This document shows positions 40,679-49,849 of a stretch of 61,683 bases of DNA, piece after piece. This DNA is from Bacillota bacterium (GTDB lineage Bacteria; Bacillota; Clostridia; Lachnospirales; Lachnospiraceae). Under the pieces are notes generated by a model. That model saw only the letters and a program-made list of their open reading frames with translations, made no database searches and was not told where the DNA came from. The stretch covers positions 1-61,683 of the forward strand of contig JAEZLZ010000137.1 in NCBI GenBank assembly GCA_023415055.1. Direction: 5' to 3'. Made by a program: the position numbers and the translations under genes. Every line of letters starts with the position of its first letter. The stretch's first letter is position 1.

Positions 40679-41761
40679 ATGAAAGCATTCTTAATTCTTG
40701 AGGATGGTAATGTCTTTGTTGGTGAAAGCATCGGAGCACAGCGTGAAATCATCAGTGAGATTGTTTTTAACACTGGAATGACAGGCTATCTTGAGGTACT
40801 GACTGACCCATCCTATGCGGGACAGGGTGTGGTTATGACCTACCCATTGATCGGTAATTACGGTATCTGTTATGAGGATATGGAATCACATAAGCCTTGG
40901 GTGGATGCATTTCTAGTCAGAGAATTATCGCGCATTCCAAGTAACTTCCGTAATGAAGAAAGTATTCAAAGCTTTTTGGAGAGAAATGATGTCCCGGGGA
41001 TAACAGGTATTGATACCAGAGCATTGGTGAAGCTTTTAAGAAATAAGGGTACCATGAACGGCATGATTACCACGGATGAGAATTATGAGATAGAGAAGGT
41101 TCTTCCTAAGATCCATCAATATAAGGTAGAAAAGGTAATTGAAAAAGCAACTTGTAAGGAAAAACGGATAATACCGGCAGTAGGGGAAATAAAATATAAG
41201 GTAGCTCTGATGGATTACGGTTTAAAGAACAACATCCCCAGATCTTTATCAAAGAGGGGCTGCGAGGTTACGATATACCCAGGCTTTACGAAAGCGGAGG
41301 AGGTACTTAAAGATAAGCCGGATGGAATTATGTTATCCAATGGCCCCGGCGATCCTAAGGAAAGTGGAGAGATCATTACTGAGGTTAAAAAGATGTTTGA
41401 CAGTGAGGTTCCGATCTTTGCGATCTGCCTCGGGCATCAGCTATTGGCACTGGCAAACGGCGGTGATACAAAGAAGATGAAATACGGTCACCGCGGTGCA
41501 AACCATCCGGTAAAGGATCTGAAGAGCGGCAGAGTATACATCTCGACACAAAACCACGGTTACATGGTCATGGAGGAGAGCATCAAGTCGGAGCTTGCAG
41601 AAGTAAGCTTTGTCAATGTCAATGACAAGACGGTGGAGGGATTGCATTACCTTGGAAAGAACGTATTCTCTGTTCAGTTCCACCCGGAGGCCTGTGCCGG
41701 TCCGATGGACAGTGAGTTCCTATTTGATGAGTTCATTCACATGATGGAGGTGCAGAGATAA
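40679..41761 (+). CDS. carA: Carbamoyl-phosphate synthase small subunit
   Basis: 360 residues from ATG 40679, which has GGAGG 5 bp upstream and gives the usual CarA start MKAFLILEDGNVFVGESIG; an in-frame ATG at 40568 would add 37 atypical residues. GMTGYLEVLTDPSYAGQ, ITGIDTRALVKLLR and the glutaminase part LSNGPGDPKE, AICLGHQLLALA (nucleophile Cys) and QFHPEACAGPMD (His, Glu) are intact. It releases ammonia from glutamine for CarB, feeding arginine and pyrimidine synthesis. The stop overlaps the carB start by one base. Confidence 0.96.
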   Translation: MKAFLILEDGNVFVGESIGAQREIISEIVFNTGMTGYLEVLTDPSYAGQGVVMTYPLIGNYGICYEDMESHKPWVDAFLVRELSRIPSNFRNEESIQSFLERNDVPGITGIDTRALVKLLRNKGTMNGMITTDENYEIEKVLPKIHQYKVEKVIEKATCKEKRIIPAVGEIKYKVALMDYGLKNNIPRSLSKRGCEVTIYPGFTKAEEVLKDKPDGIMLSNGPGDPKESGEIITEVKKMFDSEVPIFAICLGHQLLALANGGDTKKMKYGHRGANHPVKDLKSGRVYISTQNHGYMVMEESIKSELAEVSFVNVNDKTVEGLHYLGKNVFSVQFHPEACAGPMDSEFLFDEFIHMMEVQR

Positions 41762-44700
41762 TGCCAAGAATTCAAGAAATAAAAAAAGTGCTGGTAATCG
41801 GATCCGGACCGATCATCATCGGGCAGGCAGCAGAGTTTGACTATGCAGGAACTCAGGCCTGCCGCTCTCTGAAGGAGGAAGGCATCTGCGTGGTACTGGT
41901 GAATTCGAACCCTGCCACAATTATGACGGATAAAGAAATTGCTGATTTTGTCTATATCGAACCGTTAACACCGGATTTCGTGAAGAGAATTATTCTGAAG
42001 GAGAAGCCGGACAGTGTATTGCCGACTCTGGGAGGTCAAGCGGCGCTTAACATTGCAATGGAGCTGGAGGAGTCCGGCTTCCTCAAGGATAATAACGTCA
42101 GATTGATCGGTACAACCTCGGATACCATCAAAAAAGCTGAGGATCGTCTGGAATTCAAGACCACCATGGAGAAAATCGGAGAACCCTGTGCACCCAGTGA
42201 GGTAGTGACCACGGTGCAAGAAGCAGTAGCATTTGCGAAAAAGATCGGCTATCCGGTGGTAGTCCGCCCCGCTTATACCTTAGGCGGAAGCGGAGGTGGT
42301 ATCGCTTCTACGAAGGAGGAGTTGGAGGATATCTGCACCAATGGTCTTCGACTCAGTCGCGTCGGACAGTGTCTGATCGAGCGTTGCATCGCAGGCTGGA
42401 AGGAGATCGAGTATGAGGTAATGCGAGATAGTGCAGGCAACTGCATCACGGTATGTAATATGGAGAACATTGATCCGGTCGGAGTACACACCGGTGACAG
42501 TATCGTCGTTGCACCCTCTCAGACCTTGGGAGATAAAGAATATCAGATGCTGCGGAGCTCTGCGCTGAATATTATAACTGAGCTTGGAATCACGGGTGGT
42601 TGTAATGTTCAGTATGCGCTTCATCCGGATACCTTTGAGTACTGCGTCATCGAAGTAAATCCCCGTGTAAGCCGTTCCTCTGCTCTTGCTTCCAAAGCTA
42701 CCGGCTACCCGATTGCTAAGGTTGCAGCGAAGATTGCATTAGGCTATCACCTGGATGAGATTCAGAATGCGGTAACAAAGAAGACCTATGCAAGCTTTGA
42801 ACCGACTCTGGATTATGTGGTCGTTAAGATACCGAAGTGGCCCTTTGACAAATTCATAACTGCAAAGAGAGCACTCACAACGCAGATGAAGGCAACCGGT
42901 GAGGTTATGGCAATCAGTACCAGCTTTGAAGCGGCCCTGATGAAGGCGATAAGATCTCTGGAACAGAATCTATACAGTTTAATGCTTAGTAATTACACTG
43001 ACATGACAGAAGAGGAGATCTTAAGGGATCTGTATAAGATTGATGATCGGCGATTGTTTGTAATAGCGGAAGCACTCAGAAAAGGTATCTCTTATGAGAA
43101 GATCCATGAGATTACGAAGATTGATTACTGGTTCATCGATAAGATCGCCATTCTGGTAGAGACAGAGCAAGAGCTGGCGGCTCATCCTCTGGAGGCTGAG
43201 CTTTTAGCAAAGGCGAAACGTCTGGGATATCCGGACCGTGTGATTAGTGACCTGACCGGTAAGACTACGGCAGAGATTAAGGAGATGCGTAAGCAGCATG
43301 GAATTGTCGCTGCTTATAAGATGGTAGATACCTGTGCTGCAGAGTTCGCTGCTGAGACACCTTATTATTACTCAACCTTTGGTAGTGTGAATGAAGTAGA
43401 AAAGACCAGTGGTAAGAAGAAAATCATGGTTCTGGGTTCCGGCCCGATCCGTATCGGACAGGGAATTGAGTTTGATTACTGCTCCGTGCATAGTGTCTGG
43501 GCATTGGCAAACAGTAGCTGCGAGACTATCATAGTGAATAATAATCCCGAGACGGTTAGCACCGACTTTGATATTGCGGATAAGCTTTACTTCGAACCTC
43601 TGACACCGGAAGATGTTGAAAATATCGTCGATCTGGAGCAACCGGACGGCGCTGTGGTGCAGTTTGGCGGTCAGACAGCGATTAAGCTTACGGATGCACT
43701 GCTTAAGATGGGGGTACCGATTTTAGGAACCTCTGCAGCCGATGTGGATGCAGCTGAGGATAGGGAGCTGTTTGATAAGATCCTGGAAGATTGCGGCATC
43801 CCGAGACCCCAGGGCAAGACGGTATTTACGGCAGAGGAAGCACTGGAGGCAGCAAATGAGCTGGGCTATCCCGTTCTTGTCCGTCCTTCCTATGTACTTG
43901 GCGGGCAGGGAATGCAAATTGCGATCTGTGATGAGGATATCATCGAATTTATGAAGATTATTAACATGACGGTTCAGGAGCATCCCATCTTAGTTGATAA
44001 GTACCTGATGGGAAAAGAGGTCGAGGTGGATGCCGTATGCGATGGAGAGGATATCCTGATCCCTGGTATCATGGAACATATCGAGCGGGCAGGTATTCAT
44101 TCCGGAGACAGTATCTCGGTGTATCCTTCCCAGAGTGTCAGCCGTAAGGTGAAGGTAGATATCGTCAACTACACGAAAAAGCTGGCGAACTCCCTGCATG
44201 TCATTGGTTTAATTAATATTCAGTTTATCATATTTAACGAAAAGGTATATGTAATCGAGGTCAATCCCCGCTCCAGCCGTACCGTTCCTTATATTAGCAA
44301 AGTAACCTCTCTTCCTATCGTTGATATCGCGACAAAGGTAATCCTCGGCGAGAAAATCAAGAGTCTGGGGTATACCCCTGGTTTATGGCCTGAGTCGGAA
44401 TACATCGCAATCAAGATGCCGGTATTTTCCTTTGAGAAGCTTCGTGGAGCAGAGATCAGCCTTGGCCCGGAGATGAAGTCCACCGGGGAATGTCTCGGAA
44501 TCGCTAAGACTTTCCATGAGGCTCTTTATAAAGCCTTTCTTGGTGCAGGCATCAACCTCCCGAAGCATAAGAAGATGATTATGACGGTGAAGAAATCGGA
44601 TCGTGGAGAAGCAGTAGAGCTTGGCAAGAGACTTGTTGCACTTGGTTATGAAATCTTCGCAACCGAGGGTACTGCTACAGCCCTAAAAGAGAAGGGAGTT

Positions 44701-44955
44701 CCTGCCACTATAATCAATAAGATTGATCAGGGCAGCCCGAACCTTTTAGACCTAATTCTTAGCCATGAGATTGATATGGTCATTAATACACCTACCCAGG
44801 GCAGGGATAAGACCAGAGATGGCTTCTTAATCCGTCGTACCTCCATTGAGACCGGAGTTACCTGCTTCACAGCATTAGATACGGCAAGTGCACTCCTGAC
44901 CAGTATGGAAAGTGACAACAGCGAGATTACTTTAGTGGATGTAGCACAACTTTAA
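41761..44955 (+). CDS. carB: Carbamoyl-phosphate synthase large subunit
   Basis: 1064 residues, the full length. Two homologous ATP-grasp halves: GSGPIIIGQAAEFDYAGTQACRSL near residue 14 and GSGPIRIGQGIEFDYCSVHSVWAL near 559, with PAYTLGGSGGGIAST and PSYVLGGQGMQIAI ATP loops, an oligomerisation segment between, and a C-terminal MGS-like allosteric domain (LGYEIFATEGTATALKEKGV). It makes carbamoyl phosphate from bicarbonate, ammonia and two ATP. It is directly coupled to carA. No pyr or arg genes flank the pair, so which pathway it serves is open. Confidence 0.97.
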   Translation: MPRIQEIKKVLVIGSGPIIIGQAAEFDYAGTQACRSLKEEGICVVLVNSNPATIMTDKEIADFVYIEPLTPDFVKRIILKEKPDSVLPTLGGQAALNIAMELEESGFLKDNNVRLIGTTSDTIKKAEDRLEFKTTMEKIGEPCAPSEVVTTVQEAVAFAKKIGYPVVVRPAYTLGGSGGGIASTKEELEDICTNGLRLSRVGQCLIERCIAGWKEIEYEVMRDSAGNCITVCNMENIDPVGVHTGDSIVVAPSQTLGDKEYQMLRSSALNIITELGITGGCNVQYALHPDTFEYCVIEVNPRVSRSSALASKATGYPIAKVAAKIALGYHLDEIQNAVTKKTYASFEPTLDYVVVKIPKWPFDKFITAKRALTTQMKATGEVMAISTSFEAALMKAIRSLEQNLYSLMLSNYTDMTEEEILRDLYKIDDRRLFVIAEALRKGISYEKIHEITKIDYWFIDKIAILVETEQELAAHPLEAELLAKAKRLGYPDRVISDLTGKTTAEIKEMRKQHGIVAAYKMVDTCAAEFAAETPYYYSTFGSVNEVEKTSGKKKIMVLGSGPIRIGQGIEFDYCSVHSVWALANSSCETIIVNNNPETVSTDFDIADKLYFEPLTPEDVENIVDLEQPDGAVVQFGGQTAIKLTDALLKMGVPILGTSAADVDAAEDRELFDKILEDCGIPRPQGKTVFTAEEALEAANELGYPVLVRPSYVLGGQGMQIAICDEDIIEFMKIINMTVQEHPILVDKYLMGKEVEVDAVCDGEDILIPGIMEHIERAGIHSGDSISVYPSQSVSRKVKVDIVNYTKKLANSLHVIGLINIQFIIFNEKVYVIEVNPRSSRTVPYISKVTSLPIVDIATKVILGEKIKSLGYTPGLWPESEYIAIKMPVFSFEKLRGAEISLGPEMKSTGECLGIAKTFHEALYKAFLGAGINLPKHKKMIMTVKKSDRGEAVELGKRLVALGYEIFATEGTATALKEKGVPATIINKIDQGSPNLLDLILSHEIDMVINTPTQGRDKTRDGFLIRRTSIETGVTCFTALDTASALLTSMESDNSEITLVDVAQL

Positions 44956-44962
44956 ATAATAA

Positions 44963-45052
44963 GAAGATGTCTTAGATGCCAGGAAACACATCTCCAAAGC
45001 TGATATTCTTTTACTTTGGGGTACTCCTGATATTTAAGACATCTTCATTTTT
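44963..45052 (+). terminator. Long branched terminator of carAB
   Basis: GAAGATGTCTTA (44963-44974) pairs TAAGACATCTTC (45035-45046), with inner CAGGA/TCCTG and CCAAAG/CTTTGG stems, followed by ATTTTTT. Confidence 0.8.
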
Positions 45053-45107
45053 TATGTTGATATTGTAAGAAACTATCATTCACATTGATCGTAAGATACC
45101 TTTCTGA

Positions 45108-45476
45108 CTACCTCGTCGGAAGTATCTCTAGCCAGTATCCGTCCGGATCACTGATAAAGTAAAGACCCATAGCGGTATTTTCATAGCAGATGCAGCCCAT
45201 CTTCTTATGCTTTTGATAAGCGGCTTCATAATCATCAACGAGGAAAGCAAGATGAAACTCATTGTCTCCAAGATTGTAGGGGCGGTCCCAATCTCTTAAC
45301 CAGGTCAGCTCAAGCTGATGTCCGGTTGTTCCGTCACTGAGGAAGACTATGGTAAATTCACCGGAAGCCGGAGCATGTCGCTTAACCTCTTTTAAGCCAA
45401 GAGCATCATCGTAGAATTTTAAAGACTTATCCAGGTTAAGAACATTTATATTATTATGTGCAAATCTAAAATTCAT
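45108..45476 (-). CDS. VOC (glyoxalase/lactoylglutathione lyase) family protein
   Basis: 122 residues from ATG 45476 with AGGTGG upstream (frame open to 45521). MNFRFAHNNINVLNLDKSLKFYDDALGLKEV, FTIVFLSDG, GHQLELTWLRDWDRPYNLGD, EFHLAFLVDD and GLYFISDPDGYWLEILP follow the glyoxalase I order, with His7, Glu54, His/Glu near 79 and Glu118 as plausible metal ligands. It could detoxify methylglyoxal. Single gene. Confidence 0.87.
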   Translation of the reverse strand: MNFRFAHNNINVLNLDKSLKFYDDALGLKEVKRHAPASGEFTIVFLSDGTTGHQLELTWLRDWDRPYNLGDNEFHLAFLVDDYEAAYQKHKKMGCICYENTAMGLYFISDPDGYWLEILPTR

Positions 45477-45592
45477 GCTAATCCACCTTTCGAAATAGAG
45501 TATGTACTTATTATAATACAAAGGCGGATAAAATTAAAATGTATTATTATATAATGTATCTTTGTGATCGAAGTATAGGAATTATAAAAACG

Positions 45593-45621
45593 ATAGAAAG
45601 CACGCTTCGCGAACTTTCTAT
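45593..45621. repeat. Hairpin related to 25504-25544
   Basis: ATAGAAAG (45593-45600), inner CGC-ttc-GCG, CTTTCTAT (45614-45621), then TGTCA. The outer arm resembles the 25504 hairpin (ACAGAAAG/CTTTCTGT). Probably a small dispersed element. Confidence 0.45.
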
Positions 45622-45631
45622 TGTCACAAAT

Positions 45632-45658
45632 GAAAAGCCATACACTTTCGTGTATGGC
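45632..45658 (-). terminator. Terminator of the Big2 protein gene
   Basis: GCCATACAC (45637-45645) and GTGTATGGC (45650-45658) with loop TTTC; on the minus strand it is followed by TTTTCA. It lies just after the stop of the leftward gene. Confidence 0.75.
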
Positions 45659-45681
45659 CTACTCGATTCATCATTCTTCAG

Positions 45682-46599
45682 TTATTTTGCTGTGGGAACA
45701 GAATTTGTTTCCGTATTGCTTGACTTAGTAAGAGCATCTTGTTCTGCTTTAATCTTAGCACGAATCTCAGATAATTTGAATTTATCCTCGAGATAACTAT
45801 CCAATGCTTTTGTAAGAGCTGCTTCAGTTGCACCATCCGCAGTTACAGCTGCTTCAGCATCTCCGCCATTGAAGAAATCACCCAATGCTTTGTTTAAATC
45901 GTAACTGGATATTCGATTCAGCTCAGGATGATTACTGAAATAATCCTCCAGTGAAGGAGCATCCTTCGAATTGGTTACGAATACAGTGCAAACAGCAAAC
46001 TTACGTGAGCCATCCGGGTTCGTGGCATCAATTTCTGCAAATAAATAGGTCATTCCTATCTTCTTTGCGCTGATGCGTCCGCCGGCACTGACGGCAGCAA
46101 TGGAAGAATCATAGCTGGAGAATCTGGCAACCTCGGTAGTATTATCCGGCTTCAGAATAACCTTAAGCATATCGTCATTATTCAAACCGACAAAAACTCT
46201 TTCCTTTGTCCACTTAACACTAATTGCGGCAGGACCGACAGTTACATCGCAGGTAATCGGGGTCTTATCACTGCCTTCTTTAATGGTAGCTGTAACAACA
46301 GTAGCACCGACCTTATTGGCGGATATCGTACCGTCGTCACTAACAGAAGCAACTTCCGCATCATCGGATTTAAAGGTGATCTTTGCGTTTGTACTCGCAT
46401 TGTATACCTTTAATGCAAATGATTTGCCCTTAACTAATGTAATGCTTTTTACATTTAATCTGTAGCTTTCTGTCTTCTCCTTGTCAATACTGGCTGCCTG
46501 CGCTGTTGTGACGTTGTATGAAGTAAGCGGTAAAAGCAAAGTAATGAAAAGAAGTAAGCCAAGAGTAATGAAGCATTTACATAAAGATTTCTTTTTCAT
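45682..46599 (-). CDS. Secreted Ig-like (Big2) domain protein
   Basis: 305 residues. Signal peptide (CKCFITLGLLLFITLLLPLTS, cleavage near AQAAS at about residue 36). Two Big2-type domains: LNVKSITLVKGKSFALKVYN with DDAEVASVSDDGTISANKVGATVVTATI (about 48-125), and VFVGLNNDDMLKVILKPDNT with DSSIAAVSAGGRISAKKIGMTYLFAEI (about 130-215). The tail is helical and acidic. Such domains act as adhesive or structural modules on the surface; no anchor is seen, so it may be secreted or loosely bound. RBS GGAGGAATA before the ATG. Confidence 0.82.
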   Translation of the reverse strand: MKKKSLCKCFITLGLLLFITLLLPLTSYNVTTAQAASIDKEKTESYRLNVKSITLVKGKSFALKVYNASTNAKITFKSDDAEVASVSDDGTISANKVGATVVTATIKEGSDKTPITCDVTVGPAAISVKWTKERVFVGLNNDDMLKVILKPDNTTEVARFSSYDSSIAAVSAGGRISAKKIGMTYLFAEIDATNPDGSRKFAVCTVFVTNSKDAPSLEDYFSNHPELNRISSYDLNKALGDFFNGGDAEAAVTADGATEAALTKALDSYLEDKFKLSEIRAKIKAEQDALTKSSNTETNSVPTAK

Positions 46600-46881
46600 G
46601 GCTATTCCTCCGAATTATTGGAAATTCCTTATGTCACATCCTATCTATTCTGACCATATAATAACATTTGTTTTTGTCAGAAAAGTGTCATAATGTAAAA
46701 AATTATATAATAAATACTAAATATATTCCAGAATAACTTCCTGATTCATACAGTCAGATATACATCAAAGGCTTGTTTTACTTAGGTTTCAGCGTTTTAT
46801 AAGGAGTTTACTGCAATGGATTTTATGCAATTTTTATGGGGCTTAAAGTGTCGAAATCAGATATTTGATAAGTTTTTCTAC

Positions 46882-46910
46882 TTGTTTCACCATTCTATTT
46901 ACTATATAAT
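46882..46910 (+). promoter_or_regulatory. Promoter of the OmpR-type two-component operon
   Basis: TTGTTT (46882-46887), 17-bp spacer, TATAAT (46905-46910), predicting a ~180-nt leader before 47101. A 14-bp perfect palindrome ATACAGGCCTGTAT lies in the leader at 47006-47019 and might be a regulator site. The rest of 46600-47100 has no recognisable gene. Confidence 0.55.
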
Positions 46911-47100
46911 AAGGTAAGTGTATTTGGCTTAAACCATAGGAAGACCTATATTCGGGAAATATTGACGGACAATTCCCTTTGTCTGAGTACGTCTTGCCCA
47001 CCTGGATACAGGCCTGTATTTGGCTGCTTAGAAGTACATTACACAGAATAGAAGGATACAAAGGAAAACGGGAGAAGACTAAGAAGGGAGATTTTTGATA

Positions 47101-47796
47101 ATGCAACATATTCTAATCGCCGATGACAATCGTGATATTACTGATATTTTATCTACTTACTCCAGAATGGAAGGCTTTGAACCTGTTGTAGCGGGTGATG
47201 GTGAAGAAGCAATTCGTCTCTTCACCCAATATAGTCCTGATGTTGTCTTGCTGGATGTTATGATGCCAAAGGAAGATGGCTATGAGGTTTGCAGAAAGAT
47301 CCGGAGCAAATCAAATGTTCCGGTAATCCTGATCACTGCCAGAGGAGAAGATTTCGATAAGATCATGGGCCTTGATATAGGTGCCGACGATTATATAGTA
47401 AAACCCTTTAGTCCCAGAGAGGTTATGGCAAGGGTAAGAGCAGTAATGAGACGTATGACTAAAACCGTGAAAGGTGCAGCCTCAGAAAATTTACTCAATA
47501 TCGGCAACCTCGAGATTAATCTGGAAGAGTATACATTACATATCTCGGGTACAAAAATAGCGTTAACCAAGAAAGAAATCGAGACCATGTGGACCCTGGC
47601 TACCAATCCGAATAAGGTATTCACAAGAGATAATCTCTTGGATAGCTTATGGGGGTTTGATTATTTCGGCGATAGCAGAACCGTGGATTCTCACATTAAA
47701 CGTCTACGTTCAAAGTTAGATGTAGTAGAACATCCAAGCTGGACAATCAAGACGATCTGGGGTGTCGGCTATAAATTTGAATTCGAGGAGAAATAG
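47101..47796 (+). CDS. OmpR/PhoB-family response regulator
   Basis: 231 residues from ATG 47101 (AAGGGAG upstream; TTG 47095 is less likely). Receiver domain: acidic pair DD in HILIADDNRDI, phospho-acceptor Asp in VVLLDVMMPKEDGYE, Lys in YIVKPFSPREV. C-terminal winged helix: LTKKEIETMWTLATNPNKVFTRDNLLDSLWG and DSRTVDSHIKRLRSKL with GVGYKFE. It controls transcription after phosphorylation by the kinase encoded 9 bp downstream. Confidence 0.95.
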   Translation: MQHILIADDNRDITDILSTYSRMEGFEPVVAGDGEEAIRLFTQYSPDVVLLDVMMPKEDGYEVCRKIRSKSNVPVILITARGEDFDKIMGLDIGADDYIVKPFSPREVMARVRAVMRRMTKTVKGAASENLLNIGNLEINLEEYTLHISGTKIALTKKEIETMWTLATNPNKVFTRDNLLDSLWGFDYFGDSRTVDSHIKRLRSKLDVVEHPSWTIKTIWGVGYKFEFEEK

Positions 47797-47805
47797 GGGA
47801 GTCTT

Positions 47806-49284
47806 ATGTCCAAGGATAATAAGGTACACATCTATAACCGTCTGTTTTTTAAACTATATCTTAACTATTCGGTAATGCTCTTAGTTACCGCCGTATTAAT
47901 CTGTCTTATTTTCATGAAGCTTTACGGTGATATGACGATGAGCAGTAATAAGAAACAGATGGAGGACCGGGCAGATCGGCTCAGTACCAGAGCAAGTGAA
48001 TATATTATCAGCGGAAAAGATGGATTTCTGGATGAGCTCAGCTTAATCAGTGATGTGAATCAATGGGATATCTGGACCATCTCCAATCCCTATGCGATAA
48101 ATCCCATGAGAGCATCCATGGAAACTGGTGACACTTATGAGAATTTCACCACACAAGAAGAATACAAGCCCTATGTAGAAAGTATCAATAAAGCTTTTAA
48201 AGGACAGACGGATCAGCAGGAGAGGGATGATAAGGTATACGAACAGACGATTATTACTGTATCAGCCCCGATTCGCGGAGAAGACGGTGAAGCGGTAGGT
48301 GCTATTCTGATTGTCAGTAAAGTCGGAGATCAAAATGAACTGATCGAGAGAAGCTTATCTATGATTGTTATGAGTAGTGTGGTTGCTTTAGGTATCTCAT
48401 TTATTATCGTAATCATTTTTGCGACGGAACTATCTCTGCCCATCTCCAGAATGCGTACCACAGCGCTGGAGCTGGCAGCAGGAAACTATAAAGTTAAGAC
48501 CGGAATAAAACGGGATGATGAGCTTGGTGATCTCGCAAAGACCGTGGATATCCTATCGGAGAAGCTATTGGAGAATGATATCGAACGCAAGAAGCTGGAT
48601 CAGATGCGCCTTGATTTCTTTGCCAATGTATCACATGAACTTAGAACACCGATTACCGTAATCAGAGCCTATACAGAGACGTTATCGGACGGGGTGGTAC
48701 AGGAGGAAGAGAAGAAGCAGCAATATTATAACCGTATGCTGAGTGAATGCAAATCCATGGAGCGCTTGGTTGGTGACCTTCTGCTGTTGTCAAAGATGCA
48801 AAATCCGGATTTTGCAATCGAACGTGAACCGGTAAACTTAAATCAGGTATTTGATGATATCATCCGAAGCGCCGGTACGATTGCCGATAAGAAAAATATT
48901 AAAATCGAAGTTCTTAAGGATAATCCGGTGAATATGATTTTGGGTGATTATGATCGCCTGCGACAGATGTTTATGGTGATATTAGACAATGCTATTAAGT
49001 TCTCCGAGGAATATAAAACCGTTCACATAAAAATCGAAAAGGCGGATAAAATAAAAGTGTCTATTAAAGATGAAGGTGTCGGTATTGACCCTACAGATAT
49101 TAATAATATATTTGAAAAGTTCTATAAATCAAATCTTCGTCAAAACGCAAGCGGAACCGGCTTGGGTCTGGCAATTGCCAAGCAGATTGCCATAAAGCAT
49201 GAAGGAAGCATTGAGGTTGCGTCCACTCCGGGTGAGGGCTCCGAGTTTACCTTTACTTTCCCGCTCTTTATGGAAGAAGTGTAA
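47806..49284 (+). CDS. Membrane sensor histidine kinase
   Basis: 492 residues. Two membrane helices (about 13-36 and 184-206) bracket an extracellular sensor domain of ~145 residues. HAMP (LSLPISRMRTTALELAAGNY), HisKA with phospho-His in FFANVSHELRTPITVIRAYTETL, and HATPase_c with DNAIKF, KDEGVGIDP and GTGLGLAIAKQ follow. Same architecture as PhoR/ResE kinases. Signal unknown. Operon partner of the response regulator just upstream. Confidence 0.94.
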   Translation: MSKDNKVHIYNRLFFKLYLNYSVMLLVTAVLICLIFMKLYGDMTMSSNKKQMEDRADRLSTRASEYIISGKDGFLDELSLISDVNQWDIWTISNPYAINPMRASMETGDTYENFTTQEEYKPYVESINKAFKGQTDQQERDDKVYEQTIITVSAPIRGEDGEAVGAILIVSKVGDQNELIERSLSMIVMSSVVALGISFIIVIIFATELSLPISRMRTTALELAAGNYKVKTGIKRDDELGDLAKTVDILSEKLLENDIERKKLDQMRLDFFANVSHELRTPITVIRAYTETLSDGVVQEEEKKQQYYNRMLSECKSMERLVGDLLLLSKMQNPDFAIEREPVNLNQVFDDIIRSAGTIADKKNIKIEVLKDNPVNMILGDYDRLRQMFMVILDNAIKFSEEYKTVHIKIEKADKIKVSIKDEGVGIDPTDINNIFEKFYKSNLRQNASGTGLGLAIAKQIAIKHEGSIEVASTPGEGSEFTFTFPLFMEEV

Positions 49285-49375
49285 ATTGGTGAATAAGCCT
49301 GCAAAAATACGGATAATTTGGCAAAAAAATCTAGTATGAATGGTAAAAGTTACAGGGCGAAAAAAGATAAAAATC

Positions 49376-49404
49376 TTGAAAAATAGTAGATAATAGATTA
49401 TAAT
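49376..49404 (+). promoter_or_regulatory. 6S RNA promoter TTGAAA-17-TATAAT
   Basis: Near-consensus boxes with ideal spacing; start predicted near 49411, the first base of the 6S RNA terminal stem. Confidence 0.75.
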
Positions 49405-49410
49405 ATAGTT

Positions 49411-49594
49411 AAGGTAATTCCTGAGATGTTCGACACTCTTGTAATTTTGAACCTACATGATTAAAAAGGGATTCCTATTATTCGTAAGTGGATGTCAAGC
49501 CATCGTTTGCAGTGGAAGGCAGAAGCTTATGTGCGGTTACCCACCTAGCTTTGCTAGGAGTCAAAATACAAGAAACGGCATTTCGGGTATAATA
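49411..49594 (+). ncRNA. ssrS: 6S RNA
   Basis: About 185 nt. The 5' ATTCCTGAGATG pairs the 3' CATTTCGGGTAT as the terminal closing stem. Between lie the conserved clostridial pieces TTGAACCTACAT, GGATTCCTAT, GTGGATGTCAAGCCATCG, GCAGTGGAAGGCAGAAGCTT, GGTTACCCACCTAG and TAGGAGTCAAAATAC, which frame the internal bulge that mimics an open promoter. 6S RNA binds housekeeping RNA polymerase and damps transcription in stationary phase. It has its own promoter and terminator. Identified from memory of the family pattern. Confidence 0.88.
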
Positions 49595-49603
49595 CTAATG
49601 ATG

Positions 49604-49628
49604 AAAGCGGCCATGAGCCGCTTTTTTT
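49604..49628 (+). terminator. 6S RNA terminator
   Basis: AAAGCGG-ccatgag-CCGCTTT followed by more T (CTTTTTTTA). Confidence 0.88.
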
Positions 49629-49849
49629 ATTGTTGAAAGTTTGGATGTCCTTAGACAGGCGATAATAATGAATAGAGAAATACGCGCTCAGGTATACATC
49701 TGACTCGCCTTACCCTCATGCGGAATAAGACATCCGTATTAAGTAAAGCGATTTTGCGATTTATCTTATTTACAATAATACTTGTCTTTTTCGGACAGAA
49801 TAACTTATAATGAAACATAGGAAAGACATCAATATATGGGAGGCATATT

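Noticed and set aside
46816..46917. 33-codon ORF with AAGGAG upstream
   Set aside because: It spans the better-supported promoter TTGTTT-17-TATAAT (46882-46910) of the response-regulator operon and has no recognisable content.
46981..47040. c-di-GMP (GEMM) riboswitch before the two-component operon
   Set aside because: The conserved GGGCAAACC and GGACGCAAAGC blocks are not present on either strand; only a palindrome is.
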